Shown: one piece after another, positions 9,055 to 17,369 of the stretch
Layout: every line of letters begins with the position of its first letter
Position numbering within the stretch: position 1 is the first letter of the stretch
Source: Flavobacterium glycines
Lineage (GTDB): Bacteria > Bacteroidota > Bacteroidia > Flavobacteriales > Flavobacteriaceae
Direction: 5' to 3'
Assembly: GCF_900100165.1 (NCBI RefSeq)
Contig: NZ_FNEO01000001.1
Span: 1,054,001-1,118,000, forward strand
Length of the DNA stretch: 64,000 nt
Notes under the pieces: generated by a model
What the model was told of the DNA's origin: nothing
What the model saw: only the letters and a program-made list of their open reading frames with translations
Database searches by the model: none
Translations under genes and position numbers: made by a program

Positions 9055-9078
9055 ATTATTTAAACAGTTATTAATTCG

Positions 9079-9086
9079 TAAATTTG
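9079..9086 (+). promoter_or_regulatory. -7 element of queD
   Basis: TAAATTTG followed by C, 20 nt before the ATG at 9106, giving a short leader. No TTTG at the usual -33 distance. Confidence 0.6.
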
Positions 9087-9105
9087 CAACCTAAAATTCA
9101 AATCG

Positions 9106-9558
9106 ATGAGTAAAATCAGAATTACAAAACAATTTAGTTTCGAAACCGGTCATGCACTTTACGGCTATGATGGAAAATGTAAAAATGTGCATGGTCATAG
9201 TTATAAATTGTCTGTAACGGTTATTGGTTCACCAATTACGAATCGTAATGATGTTAAATTTGGGATGGTAATTGATTTTTCGGATTTGAAAAAAATTGTC
9301 AAAGAAGAAATTGTAGACCAGTTTGATCATGCCACAGTATTTAACGAAACTACACCTCATGTGGAATTGGCCGAAGAATTAAAAAATCGTGGGCATCATG
9401 TTATTTTAGTGGATTATCAGCCTACTTCTGAGAATATGGTCGTTGATTTTGCCCAAAGAATTGTTCGCAGACTGCCTAATGGTATTGAACTTTTTTCTTT
9501 AAAATTGCAAGAAACAGAATCTTCTTTTGCCGAATGGTTTGCCAGCGATAATTTCTAA
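9106..9558 (+). CDS. queD: 6-carboxytetrahydropterin synthase (QueD / 6-pyruvoyl-tetrahydropterin synthase family)
   Basis: 150 residues; converts dihydroneopterin triphosphate to 6-carboxytetrahydropterin, the second step of queuosine (preQ0) synthesis. Zinc ligands are visible as H16 (T-G-H-A-L) and H29-x-H31 (V-H-G-H-S-Y), with the catalytic Cys at 25 (G-K-C-K-N). A second conserved region D-H-A-T (about 85-88) and the C-terminal E-T-E-S-S (about 137-141, pterin-binding Glu) are present. Other queuosine genes are not in the window, so a pterin role cannot be excluded, but the motif set is QueD-like. It precedes lpxH with an 84-nt hairpin-forming spacer. Confidence 0.93.
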   Translation: MSKIRITKQFSFETGHALYGYDGKCKNVHGHSYKLSVTVIGSPITNRNDVKFGMVIDFSDLKKIVKEEIVDQFDHATVFNETTPHVELAEELKNRGHHVILVDYQPTSENMVVDFAQRIVRRLPNGIELFSLKLQETESSFAEWFASDNF

Positions 9559-9641
9559 AAGTTATACGTTAAGAGTTATACGTTGAATAGCATTGCTAAC
9601 GTTTAAACTCATAACCCATAATCCATAACTCATAACTTCTC
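9559..9641. repeat. Iterated-word spacer between queD and lpxH
   Basis: GTTATACGTT occurs at 9561-9570 and 9575-9584; four 7-bp units (CATAACC, CATAATC, CATAACT, CATAACT) fill 9610-9637. The second group is the complement of AGTTATG, so the two groups can pair as a long imperfect hairpin ending directly before the lpxH start. Confidence 0.6.
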
Positions 9642-9642
9642 T

Positions 9643-10386
9643 ATGAAAAAAGTCTATTTTGCTTCCGATCAACATTTTGGAGCACCTACAGCTGAATTGA
9701 GTTTCCCTCGTGAACAAAAATTCGTTGCCTGGCTTGACGAAGTGAAAAAAGATGCCGAAGCTATTTTTCTTTTAGGTGATTTATTTGATTTTTGGTTTGA
9801 ATATAAAACTGTTGTTCCTAAAGGTTTTGTTCGAATTTTAGGGAAGTTAGCTGAAATTCGTGACAGCGGAATCCCAATTTATTTCTTTGTTGGAAATCAC
9901 GATTTGTGGATGGAGGATTATTTTGAGCAAGAATTAAATATTCCCGTTTATCACGATAACCAAGAGTTTAGCTTTAACGGAAAAACTTTTTTAATTGGTC
10001 ATGGCGATGGTAAAGGTCCCGGTGATTTGGGTTATAAACGCATGAAGAAAGTGTTTACCAATCCTTTTTCAAAATGGCTTTTCAGATGGCTACATCCTGA
10101 TTTGGGAGTGCGTTTGGCACAATACCTTTCGGTAAAAAACAAACTGATTTCGGGAGAATCGGATGTGAAATTTTTAGGTGAGGACAACGAATGGCTGATT
10201 TTGTATGCCAAACGAAAATTAGAAACCAAACATTATAATTATTTGGTTTTTGGTCACCGCCATTTACCGATGATTCATCCTGTGGGCAAAAACGCTGAAT
10301 ATGTTAATCTGGGAGATTGGATCTCGTATTTTACCTATGGTGTTTTCGACGGAGAAAATTTCGAAATTAAGAAATTTGAAAACTAA
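9643..10386 (+). CDS. lpxH: UDP-2,3-diacylglucosamine hydrolase (LpxH family)
   Basis: 247 residues of the calcineurin-like phosphoesterase fold. Metal-binding motifs are in canonical order: D9-x-H11, G-D-L-F-D (45-49), G-N-H-D (84-87), G-H-G-D (119-122) and G-H-R-H (about 209-212). It removes UMP from UDP-2,3-diacylglucosamine to give lipid X in lipid A synthesis, at the inner face of the cytoplasmic membrane. The segment after G-H-G-D (about 124-175) is the helical lid seen in LpxH enzymes. Its 3' end overlaps the convergent gene by 4 nt. Confidence 0.93.
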   Translation: MKKVYFASDQHFGAPTAELSFPREQKFVAWLDEVKKDAEAIFLLGDLFDFWFEYKTVVPKGFVRILGKLAEIRDSGIPIYFFVGNHDLWMEDYFEQELNIPVYHDNQEFSFNGKTFLIGHGDGKGPGDLGYKRMKKVFTNPFSKWLFRWLHPDLGVRLAQYLSVKNKLISGESDVKFLGEDNEWLILYAKRKLETKHYNYLVFGHRHLPMIHPVGKNAEYVNLGDWISYFTYGVFDGENFEIKKFEN

Positions 10387-10739
10387 TTTTTTCCTTCGCC
10401 GTTTAAATAACTTTCCATATTTATTCTGAACAAAGTTCCGTTTACTAAATCTTTTATCTTGTTCAATTCGTCCATAGAAACGGATAAATCAATTTGATAC
10501 ATAGGGGTTTTAAGTAAAAATTTGCAATTGCTGTTTTTTAAGCTGCAAGTTTCGCAACAGCTGTTTTTGGCAATACTTTCATTTATTAAATAATTAAAAT
10601 CGTTTAATTCGCTAAGGCTAAAAAACAAGCCTATTTCCTTAATGATAAGTTGAACCCTATTAGGAATAATTCCTTCTTCTTTTTCCCAATAAAAAGCAAT
10701 TCCTATACTGTTGAGATAGATTTGATGTATCTGTTCCAT
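10383..10739 (-). CDS. Conserved hypothetical protein with a Cys cluster
   Basis: 118 residues, cytosolic (no signal or membrane segment). I recognise no named family. The central part has C-C-E-T-C-S-L-K-N-S-N-C, four cysteines within 12 residues, which could bind zinc or an iron-sulfur centre or simply be redox-active. The N-terminus alternates hydrophobic and polar residues as in an alpha/beta fold. It overlaps lpxH by 4 nt in convergent orientation and is followed upstream by an AT-rich spacer. Confidence 0.65.
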   Translation of the reverse strand: MEQIHQIYLNSIGIAFYWEKEEGIIPNRVQLIIKEIGLFFSLSELNDFNYLINESIAKNSCCETCSLKNSNCKFLLKTPMYQIDLSVSMDELNKIKDLVNGTLFRINMESYLNGEGKN

Positions 10740-10822
10740 GGTTATTCAATGTATGAAACAAATATAATTATTATTTATATTTATTCTAAATAAAAATAAT
10801 AAAAAATTAAGCTAAAACAAAT

Positions 10823-11872
10823 CTATTGTTTTAGCTGTTTTTTGACAATTGCTATCATCGAATCCAGATCTGTTTTATTGGTATCTATAGCGATACTATT
10901 GTTGCCGTAAGGTTCGTATTTTTCAGGCACAGTTACCGAAAACAATCCTAAAACCGGAGTTTGAGAAGCACAGGCCAGGTGCATAATTCCGCTGTCGGCA
11001 CCAATGAAAACTTCGGTATTAGCTATAAATGCAGCTATTTCACGAACGTCTTTACTGTAAAAGGAAGGTGCTTTAAAACCTATTTGAGAAACATTTTCAA
11101 CAGGCAATACTTCAACAATATTATAGTCAGGGAAAGTAGCAACCAATTTTTCATAAACCGGATTCCACCATTCTGGGCTGTAACATTTTGCGCCGGTAGC
11201 AAAAGTAAAAATGGCAATGGTTTTTTTGTCATTTGGAACAATTTGGTCTAATATTTCTTTAGCATCCAGTAGTTCCTTATCACTAAGTTTTATGTTAATT
11301 GTTGGAATTTCTTGTTGCAGATTTTGAAAACCAAGCTGATTCAAATAATGGCGTAATTCGTAGATAGGATATTTTGCCATATGTTTGTAATCGGGATGAT
11401 TTTTAACAATTTCTTCGTTTAATTCTCCAAAGAATTTAAAATCAGCATTGGCAAATTGAGTAGACAAACGCCCTGATGATGAGCCCTTGTCGATATTAAT
11501 TACTAAGTCGTATTTCTTTTGTTTTATTTTAAACCAAACTTTAACATAATTGATGAAATCTTTAAATGGTTTTCTGGGTAAAACAATGAAATTTTCTACC
11601 GAAGGGTAGTTTTTAAATACAATAGGTCCTAAACCTCCTTTTATAAAAATATCAATTTTGCAATCCGGAAAAGTATTGTTGATTTCCTGAACCAATGGAG
11701 TGATAAGAAGTAAATTTCCAAGTCGGTGATTGGGACGACAGATTAACACATTTTTAAAATCTGTTTTGGAATTACTATTGGTGTTTTGATTGAATTTAGT
11801 AGTTCCAATATTCTTAGTTAAACTGCGCGTAATTTTTCTTCTTACCGCATTAATCGATGTTTTAAAGCTCAT
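10823..11872 (-). CDS. Glycosyltransferase family 9 (heptosyltransferase-like)
   Basis: 349 residues. GT9 enzymes transfer ADP-heptose or related sugars to the lipopolysaccharide core at the cytoplasmic membrane. Evidence: an N-terminal Rossmann motif (C-R-P-N-H-R-L-G-N-L-L-L, about 49-60), the acceptor-domain strands, and the C-terminal donor-binding segment G-A-D-S-G-I-M-H-L-A (about 296-305) followed by P-V-L-G-L-F-S. The first about 40 residues are basic and Ser/Asn-rich, perhaps membrane-associating. It stands alone, not inside a recognisable LPS cluster; the sugar donor is unknown. Confidence 0.9.
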   Translation of the reverse strand: MSFKTSINAVRRKITRSLTKNIGTTKFNQNTNSNSKTDFKNVLICRPNHRLGNLLLITPLVQEINNTFPDCKIDIFIKGGLGPIVFKNYPSVENFIVLPRKPFKDFINYVKVWFKIKQKKYDLVINIDKGSSSGRLSTQFANADFKFFGELNEEIVKNHPDYKHMAKYPIYELRHYLNQLGFQNLQQEIPTINIKLSDKELLDAKEILDQIVPNDKKTIAIFTFATGAKCYSPEWWNPVYEKLVATFPDYNIVEVLPVENVSQIGFKAPSFYSKDVREIAAFIANTEVFIGADSGIMHLACASQTPVLGLFSVTVPEKYEPYGNNSIAIDTNKTDLDSMIAIVKKQLKQ

Positions 11873-11993
11873 ATATTTTTTATAAAAGGGTTGAAAGTAC
11901 TATAAAACCAAATCAGTTAGATTAATAAATGGTTAAGAATTATTTTTTTTAACAAATCGGCCTATTTTTTAAATGGAATAAGAGAGGTGATTT

Positions 11994-13283
11994 TTAATTG
12001 TTTTCTTCTTTTTCGTGTTCCTCAATGTCTTTAGTAAGGTCTAATTTTCTAAAAGAAGGGGAGATAATCCCGGTTGTTAAAACTACTAACAGGGTCATGC
12101 TTCCGCCAAAAACCACTGCGGTGACAGTTCCCATCAATCGGGCGGTTAATCCGCTTTCAAAAGCACCTAATTCGTTCGAAGAACCAACAAACATAGAGTT
12201 TACAGCCGAAACCCTTCCACGCATGTTATCGGGAGTTTTGATTTGTAAAATAGTCTGGCGAATCACCACCGAAATACCATCGAAAACACCACTGAAAAAC
12301 AGCGCTAAAAGTGAAACCCAAAAAAACGTAGAGAGACCGAAAATGATGATACAAACTCCAAATCCAAAAATAGCTCCTAATAATTTCATTCCTGCATTTT
12401 TACTCAAAGGAACATAAGCGGTAATTAACATAGTCAGGAAAGCGCCCACAGCAGGTGCAGCTCTTAGAAAACCAAAACCTTCTGGCCCCACTTTTAATAT
12501 ATCCTGAGCAAAAACCGGTAATAAGGCAACTGCACCACCAAAAAGCACAGCAACCATGTCCAGTGTTATTGCTCCTAAAACGGTTTTGTTATTAAATACA
12601 AATTTGATTCCTTCTCCTAAACTTTGCATTACAGGTTCTCCAATTTTAGGATTTAGAATTGGTTTTTTACTGATTTGTGATAAAGCCAATAAAGCCATTA
12701 CAGAGCAGGCAAAAACCAGACATAATGACCAGTGAACTCCCATAAGTGTGATTGAAAATCCTGCAACAGCCGGACCTACAACCGAACCTATTTGCCATAC
12801 CGTACTACTCCAGGTGGCGGCATTAGGATAAACTTTTTTTGGAACTATTAATGATAACAGTGAAAAAATAGTTGGTCCAAGAAAGGCTCTTACCAATCCT
12901 CCCAGAAAAACCAGAAAATAAATGCAGTATAAAATAATTTGTTTCGAAAATCCTTCAACGACAACAGGCCAGGTTAAAAGAAATAATCCAAAACTAATCA
13001 CTGAGAAACCGAAAATACATTTCATCAGCAATCCTTTTTTCTCTTTTTGGTCTACTATATGTCCTGCAAATAAGGCTAGTGAAACGGCTGGAATTACTTC
13101 CATTAAACCAATAATTCCTAATGACAGCGCATCTTTAGTGATGCTGTAAACCTCCCATTCGATAACAATAAATTGCATAGACCAGGCAAAAACCATGGCA
13201 AAGCGAAGAAATAAAAAGGTGTTGAATTCTTTGTAACGCAAGGCTGCGTAGGGATCTTTTTTATCTAATTTTTTTGAAGTCAT
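11994..13283 (-). CDS. MFS transporter (MFS_3 / enterobactin-exporter-like)
   Basis: 429 residues with about 12 hydrophobic segments. The inter-helix motif G-H-I-V-D-Q-K-E-K-K (about 70-79) is the MFS motif A region, and M-R-G-R-V-S-A in the second half is typical of EntS-like carriers. I chose the ATG at 13283-13281: it shares its A with the recJ stop (TAATG), so the two genes are translationally coupled; a longer frame from 13331 would overlap recJ by 49 nt and adds no family-like sequence. The substrate is unknown; export of a small molecule is likely. Confidence 0.88.
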   Translation of the reverse strand: MTSKKLDKKDPYAALRYKEFNTFLFLRFAMVFAWSMQFIVIEWEVYSITKDALSLGIIGLMEVIPAVSLALFAGHIVDQKEKKGLLMKCIFGFSVISFGLFLLTWPVVVEGFSKQIILYCIYFLVFLGGLVRAFLGPTIFSLLSLIVPKKVYPNAATWSSTVWQIGSVVGPAVAGFSITLMGVHWSLCLVFACSVMALLALSQISKKPILNPKIGEPVMQSLGEGIKFVFNNKTVLGAITLDMVAVLFGGAVALLPVFAQDILKVGPEGFGFLRAAPAVGAFLTMLITAYVPLSKNAGMKLLGAIFGFGVCIIIFGLSTFFWVSLLALFFSGVFDGISVVIRQTILQIKTPDNMRGRVSAVNSMFVGSSNELGAFESGLTARLMGTVTAVVFGGSMTLLVVLTTGIISPSFRKLDLTKDIEEHEKEENN

Positions 13284-14980
13284 TATTGAATACTTTTTAG
13301 TCGTAATTGTGTTGAAACGGTACCATTCCATTCGTTTTCATCAATGCAATAAGCAATTTGAAATGGTTTTTGATTCGTTGTTAATTCTATTTTATTGCCT
13401 AATCCAAAACCTATTGCAGGAATACCTCCTGTTTCCGGACTTTGGGGCTGTTTTACAAATAGTTTCAAATGTTCTTCCTCCTGACCTAATTTTTTAGCAT
13501 AGCCTGTATCAATAACATTTTTGGTTAAAAAAACAGGGGTCATATTCATTGGGCCAAAAGGTTCGAATTGTTTTAAGATTCTGCAAAGTTTAGGTGTGAT
13601 ATCCGAAAAATTAATTTCGGCATCAATCTCAACTTCAGGGACAAGTTGTTCGGGGTGGATGGTTTTTTGAACCTGTGCCTCGAAAGCTTCTTTAAAAGCA
13701 GCGTAATTTTCAGCTTTTAAAGTCATTCCTGCAGCATACATGTGTCCGCCAAATTGCTCTAAATGTTCTGAGCAGGCTTCCAATGCATTATAAACATCAA
13801 ATCCTTTTACTGAACGGGCCGAAGCGGCGTATTTATCTCCGCTTTTGGTGAAAACCAAAGTAGGACGATAGTAGGTTTCGATTAATCGGGAAGCCACAAT
13901 TCCGATAACGCCTTTGTGCCAGTCTTCCTGAAAAACTACGGTTGTAAAACGCTCTTGCTCCCGATTTTTTTCGATTTGTTCAAATGCCTCTTTGGTAATT
14001 TGTTTGTCTAAATCTTTTCGGTCGGCATTGTATTGCTCGATTTCCGAAGCAAATTGTTGTGCCTGTTCAAAATCAAATTCGCTGAGTAATTTTACGGCAT
14101 GATTCCCGTGTTTAATGCGTCCCGCCGCATTGATTCTGGGAGCAATGATAAAAACAACATCAGTAATATCTAAGGTTTGTTTTTTGATTTGGTGAACTAA
14201 AGCTTTAATTCCCGGTCTTGGGTTGTTGTTGATGACTTGTAAACCGAAAAAAGCCAGTACCCTGTTTTCGCCGGTTATTGGAACAATATCGGCAGCAATG
14301 GCAGTAGCTACTAAATCGAGATAAGGAACTAAATCTTCAATGGTTTCTCCTCGTTTATGTCCTAAAGCCTGAATGAGTTTGAATCCAATTCCGCAACCAC
14401 ACAATTCATCATAAGGATAAGTGCAATCGGTTCTTTTGGGATCGAGAACCGCAACGGCTTCGGGTAAAGTATCTCCCGGACGGTGGTGGTCGCAGATGAT
14501 GAAATCGATATTTCGTTCTTTGGCGTAGGCCACATGATCAATCGATTTGATACCACAATCCAGCGCTATGATTAGTGTAAATTCGTTATCGTCGGCAAAG
14601 TCAATTCCTTTGAATGAAACGCCATAACCTTCGTCATAACGATCGGGAATATAGGTGGCTACATAGGGATAAAAACTTTTAAGATAAGAGGAAACTAATG
14701 AAACGGCTGTGGTGCCATCCACGTCATAATCCCCAAAAACAAGGATGCGTTCCTGATTTTCGATAGCGTTTTCAATTCGTTCAATCGCTTTATCCATATC
14801 TTTCATCAGATAAGGATCATGCAAATGGTCTAGCGAAGGACGAAAAAAATGTTTGGCTTCCTCAAAAGTTTCAATACCGCGTTGTACTAATAATTGAGCA
14901 ACAAAATCTTCAACGTTTAAGGCTTGCGCCAAATGTTTGATTTTGTCTTTCGACGGTTTGTGTTTAAGAGTCCAACGCAT
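13283..14980 (-). CDS. recJ: Single-stranded-DNA-specific exonuclease RecJ
   Basis: 565 residues, normal for RecJ. It degrades single-stranded DNA 5' to 3' in recombination and mismatch or base-excision repair. Motif I is F-G-D-Y-D-V-D-G (82-89), the metal-binding D-H-H is at 164-166, and the C-terminal DHHA1 domain carries G-G-H-x-x-A-A-G (about 415-422) for DNA binding. The conserved R-I-N-A-A-G-R between the domains is present. It is the first gene of a two-gene unit with the MFS carrier. Confidence 0.96.
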   Translation of the reverse strand: MRWTLKHKPSKDKIKHLAQALNVEDFVAQLLVQRGIETFEEAKHFFRPSLDHLHDPYLMKDMDKAIERIENAIENQERILVFGDYDVDGTTAVSLVSSYLKSFYPYVATYIPDRYDEGYGVSFKGIDFADDNEFTLIIALDCGIKSIDHVAYAKERNIDFIICDHHRPGDTLPEAVAVLDPKRTDCTYPYDELCGCGIGFKLIQALGHKRGETIEDLVPYLDLVATAIAADIVPITGENRVLAFFGLQVINNNPRPGIKALVHQIKKQTLDITDVVFIIAPRINAAGRIKHGNHAVKLLSEFDFEQAQQFASEIEQYNADRKDLDKQITKEAFEQIEKNREQERFTTVVFQEDWHKGVIGIVASRLIETYYRPTLVFTKSGDKYAASARSVKGFDVYNALEACSEHLEQFGGHMYAAGMTLKAENYAAFKEAFEAQVQKTIHPEQLVPEVEIDAEINFSDITPKLCRILKQFEPFGPMNMTPVFLTKNVIDTGYAKKLGQEEEHLKLFVKQPQSPETGGIPAIGFGLGNKIELTTNQKPFQIAYCIDENEWNGTVSTQLRLKSIQ

Positions 14981-15060
14981 TTGATTTTAGATTTTAGTTC
15001 CGATAGCTATCGGGATAGATTTCAGAATGTAGCAATCTAAAATCTACATTCTGAAATCTA
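14981..15060. repeat. Dispersed composite repeat, copy A, plus 17-bp hairpin
   Basis: Contains the palindrome CCGATAGCTATCGG (15000-15013) flanked by TTTTAGATTTTAG and AGATTTCAG, matching the reverse complement of 42687-42743. Next to it, arms 15016-15032 and 15044-15060 are exact 17-bp complements with an 11-nt loop; they lie downstream of the HopJ gene and may also terminate it. Confidence 0.7.
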
Positions 15061-15068
15061 AAATATTT

Positions 15069-15413
15069 TTATTTTAATTCTAAAGCTGTCCCTTCAAACT
15101 GAATTCCATTCCAACCATGAGTGATGAAATTTCTAATGTTTTGGTGATTGGTTCCTTCCGGATCTCCTAAAACTTCGTCACGGTAAAAAGCACCAAAACA
15201 AGCTAAGGTTTCAGCTTGAGATAAGTTTTGTAATTGGGCAAAAGCAAATAATTTACAAGAACCTGAATTAGTTCCTGCTGCGTTATGTGTATTCCCGTTT
15301 TGAAAAGCTGTTGGCGTAAAATTGTAGTTGGCCTCGATTACTTCAATAGTTTCAGGGAAAGTAACAGATTCAGGTGTTTGTTTTAATTTTTCTAAGAAAG
15401 TTTGGATATTCAT
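15069..15413 (-). CDS. HopJ type III effector family protein
   Basis: 114 residues, the full length of this small family. Diagnostic segments are V-I-E-A-N-Y-x-F-T-P-T-A-F-x-N-G (about 25-40), N-x-A-G-x-N-S-G-S-C-K-x-F-A-F-A (about 44-59) and H-Q-N-I-R-N-F-x-x-H-G-W (about 89-100). The name comes from a Pseudomonas syringae protein, but members are widespread in free-living bacteria without type III secretion, so an effector role is not implied; the real function is unknown. It follows rsmI by 12 nt and is likely co-transcribed. Confidence 0.85.
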   Translation of the reverse strand: MNIQTFLEKLKQTPESVTFPETIEVIEANYNFTPTAFQNGNTHNAAGTNSGSCKLFAFAQLQNLSQAETLACFGAFYRDEVLGDPEGTNHQNIRNFITHGWNGIQFEGTALELK

Positions 15414-15425
15414 TTTATGTATTTA

Positions 15426-16142
15426 TTATTCTTCGTCTTTTTGGAATTTATTTTTCTTGGCTTCTTTTACAATAGGTTTTCCGGCAACTACCACAACGAT
15501 TTCACCACGCGGAGCTGTTTTTTCAAAATGTGCCAAAACTTCTTTCACGGTTCCTCTTCGGTTTTCTTCGTGCATTTTTGAAAGTTCTCTGGAAACACAT
15601 ATCTGGCGGTCTTCGCCAAAATAAGTTACAAACTCTGCTAAAGTTTTCACTAATTTATGAGGAGAAACATAGAGAATCATGGTTCGGGTTTCTTCTGCCA
15701 GTTCTAAATAACGGGTTTGACGCCCTTTTTTTTCCGGTAAAAAACCTTCGAAAACAAATTTATCGTTAGGCAAACCGCTGTTGACCAATGCAGGAACGAA
15801 AGCCGTTGCGCCCGGAAGACATTCTACGGCAATTCCGTTTTCAACACAGGCACGAGTCAATAAAAAACCCGGGTCGGAAATAGCAGGAGTTCCGGCATCT
15901 GAAATCAATGCAATGTTTTCACCCGCTTTTAGCCTCGCAATTAGATTTTCGATAGTCTTGTGTTCGTTATGCATATGATGACTGTGCATATGCGTGCTAA
16001 TCTCAAAATGTTTCAGGAGTTTTCCGCTGGTACGTGTATCTTCGGCAAGAATCAAATCTACTTCTTTCAGAATCCTAATGGCTCTGAAAGTCATGTCTTC
16101 GAGATTACCTATGGGCGTTGGAACGATATATAATTTTGGCAT
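15426..16142 (-). CDS. rsmI: 16S rRNA (cytidine(1402)-2'-O)-methyltransferase RsmI
   Basis: 238 residues, a tetrapyrrole-methylase fold enzyme that uses SAM to 2'-O-methylate C1402 of 16S rRNA. Key segments: L-Y-I-V-P-T-P-I-G-N-L-E-D (about 4-16), A-E-D-T-R-T-S (about 34-40), I-S-D-A-G-T-P-x-I-S-D-P-G (about 80-92) and the C-terminal G-E-I-V-V-V-V-A-G (about 214-222). It lies 23 nt after the acidic protein gene and 12 nt before the HopJ gene, forming a three-gene run. Confidence 0.95.
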   Translation of the reverse strand: MPKLYIVPTPIGNLEDMTFRAIRILKEVDLILAEDTRTSGKLLKHFEISTHMHSHHMHNEHKTIENLIARLKAGENIALISDAGTPAISDPGFLLTRACVENGIAVECLPGATAFVPALVNSGLPNDKFVFEGFLPEKKGRQTRYLELAEETRTMILYVSPHKLVKTLAEFVTYFGEDRQICVSRELSKMHEENRRGTVKEVLAHFEKTAPRGEIVVVVAGKPIVKEAKKNKFQKDEE

Positions 16143-16165
16143 AAATTAGTTACTCTTCGGGGATT

Positions 16166-17155
16166 TTAAAGGAATTTTTTTTCAATTATTTCCATAAAAC
16201 GATCTTCATATTCTTCTTTTCCTTCCCAGTTATTGTAATCCGGTTTTACCATATCGTCAATAAAACTTTTGGTTTCGTAAAAATTATCAAATGTGATTAA
16301 CTGACTCATCACACGATTGTAATCTTCGTTGCTGTTACCAAAAAGATGTTTTACAAATGCAATACGATCGTTCAAATCGATTTCGATTCCTTTTGATAAT
16401 TTATCGTTTAAAGTAGTTGCTTTTGGAGCAGTTTTTTCGGTCGTTTCAACTGCTTTTTCAACCGGAGTTTCTTCAATCGGTTCTTCCGTTGTTTTCGGAG
16501 CTTCAAAAACAATATCCTTAGTTGAAGAAGCCGGGATTTCATCCACTTTAACAAAATCAGGTTCGCTATAATCCAAACCTAACAACTCTTCGAATGAGAT
16601 TTGTAAAGGTTCCTGTTTTTTAGTTTCTTCTTCCGGTTCCTGAGTCAGTTCAAAAGCGGCTTTGAAAGCAGGAACTTCCACAACTTCATTTTCTTCTTCG
16701 ATTTCTTCTTCGGCTTCTATTTCAGGTTCTTGTTCCTCAAATTCGATGTCATTATTTTCTAATTCAGCTTCTTCAAGAGTAATTACTTCTTCAGAAGGAA
16801 TTTCATCGTCAGGATTTTCTATTTCGATTGGAGCTTCAGTAGTTGTAGCTACAATTGTTTCTTGAATTTTTTCCGGAGTTTCTTCAATTGTAGTTGAATC
16901 TTTGCTTGTTTGTGTTTCAATTGGCAAAGAGGCTTCTTCTTTATTGTAGATGTTTTCTATCTCTTTTTCAATCTCACTATAACTACCTATGGTAGGTTTA
17001 GTGTCGCCGTAATTTTCCTCAATAAATTTTAAAACAGACAGCTTTTCGTATAGTTTTTGGGTTTCCAAATACAATTGATTAACATCAGATTTATCTTTTA
17101 GTTGTAAAATTCTGTGGGCGATACTAATTAAATCGGCTTCTAATCTTTTTTTCAT
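16166..17155 (-). CDS. Conserved acidic protein of unknown function
   Basis: 329 residues. Three parts are visible: an N-terminal helical region (about 1-75), a long low-complexity Glu/Pro/Thr-rich linker (about 76-235), and a C-terminal globular helical region (about 245-329) with aromatic and acidic residues. No signal peptide or membrane segment. I recognise no family, although similar proteins beside rsmI and tdk seem usual in flavobacteria. The modular layout suggests a tethering or scaffold protein. It is the first gene of the run leading to rsmI and HopJ. Confidence 0.75.
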   Translation of the reverse strand: MKKRLEADLISIAHRILQLKDKSDVNQLYLETQKLYEKLSVLKFIEENYGDTKPTIGSYSEIEKEIENIYNKEEASLPIETQTSKDSTTIEETPEKIQETIVATTTEAPIEIENPDDEIPSEEVITLEEAELENNDIEFEEQEPEIEAEEEIEEENEVVEVPAFKAAFELTQEPEEETKKQEPLQISFEELLGLDYSEPDFVKVDEIPASSTKDIVFEAPKTTEEPIEETPVEKAVETTEKTAPKATTLNDKLSKGIEIDLNDRIAFVKHLFGNSNEDYNRVMSQLITFDNFYETKSFIDDMVKPDYNNWEGKEEYEDRFMEIIEKKFL

Positions 17156-17272
17156 AATGGTTAAATTATAGTATGTATTTTGGCGAATGTCTTTTTGTTT
17201 ATTTGACTCAGAAGGAATTTGACTGCGTTTTTAAATAAGTGCTCATAAACCTTCGAATTGCTAAAAATTTTC

Positions 17273-17280
17273 TACTTTTG
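17273..17280 (+). promoter_or_regulatory. Candidate -7 element of tdk
   Basis: TACTTTTG, 90 nt upstream of the tdk ATG; no TTTG at the -33 distance. Confidence 0.5.
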
Positions 17281-17369
17281 AGAAAGTGTAAAAGTATAAA
17301 ATCTTAAGCCGATTTTGAGTTTACAAAGTAATAAAAACTATTCATTTTTTAAGTTAGAAAAAATATAAA

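Noticed and set aside
13284..13331. Longer MFS start at 13331
   Set aside because: It overlaps the recJ end by 49 nt, whereas the ATG at 13283 gives the TAATG coupling and a normal MFS length.
15069..15413. HopJ protein as evidence for a type III secretion system or pathogen
   Set aside because: The family is widespread in free-living bacteria, and no secretion genes are in the window.
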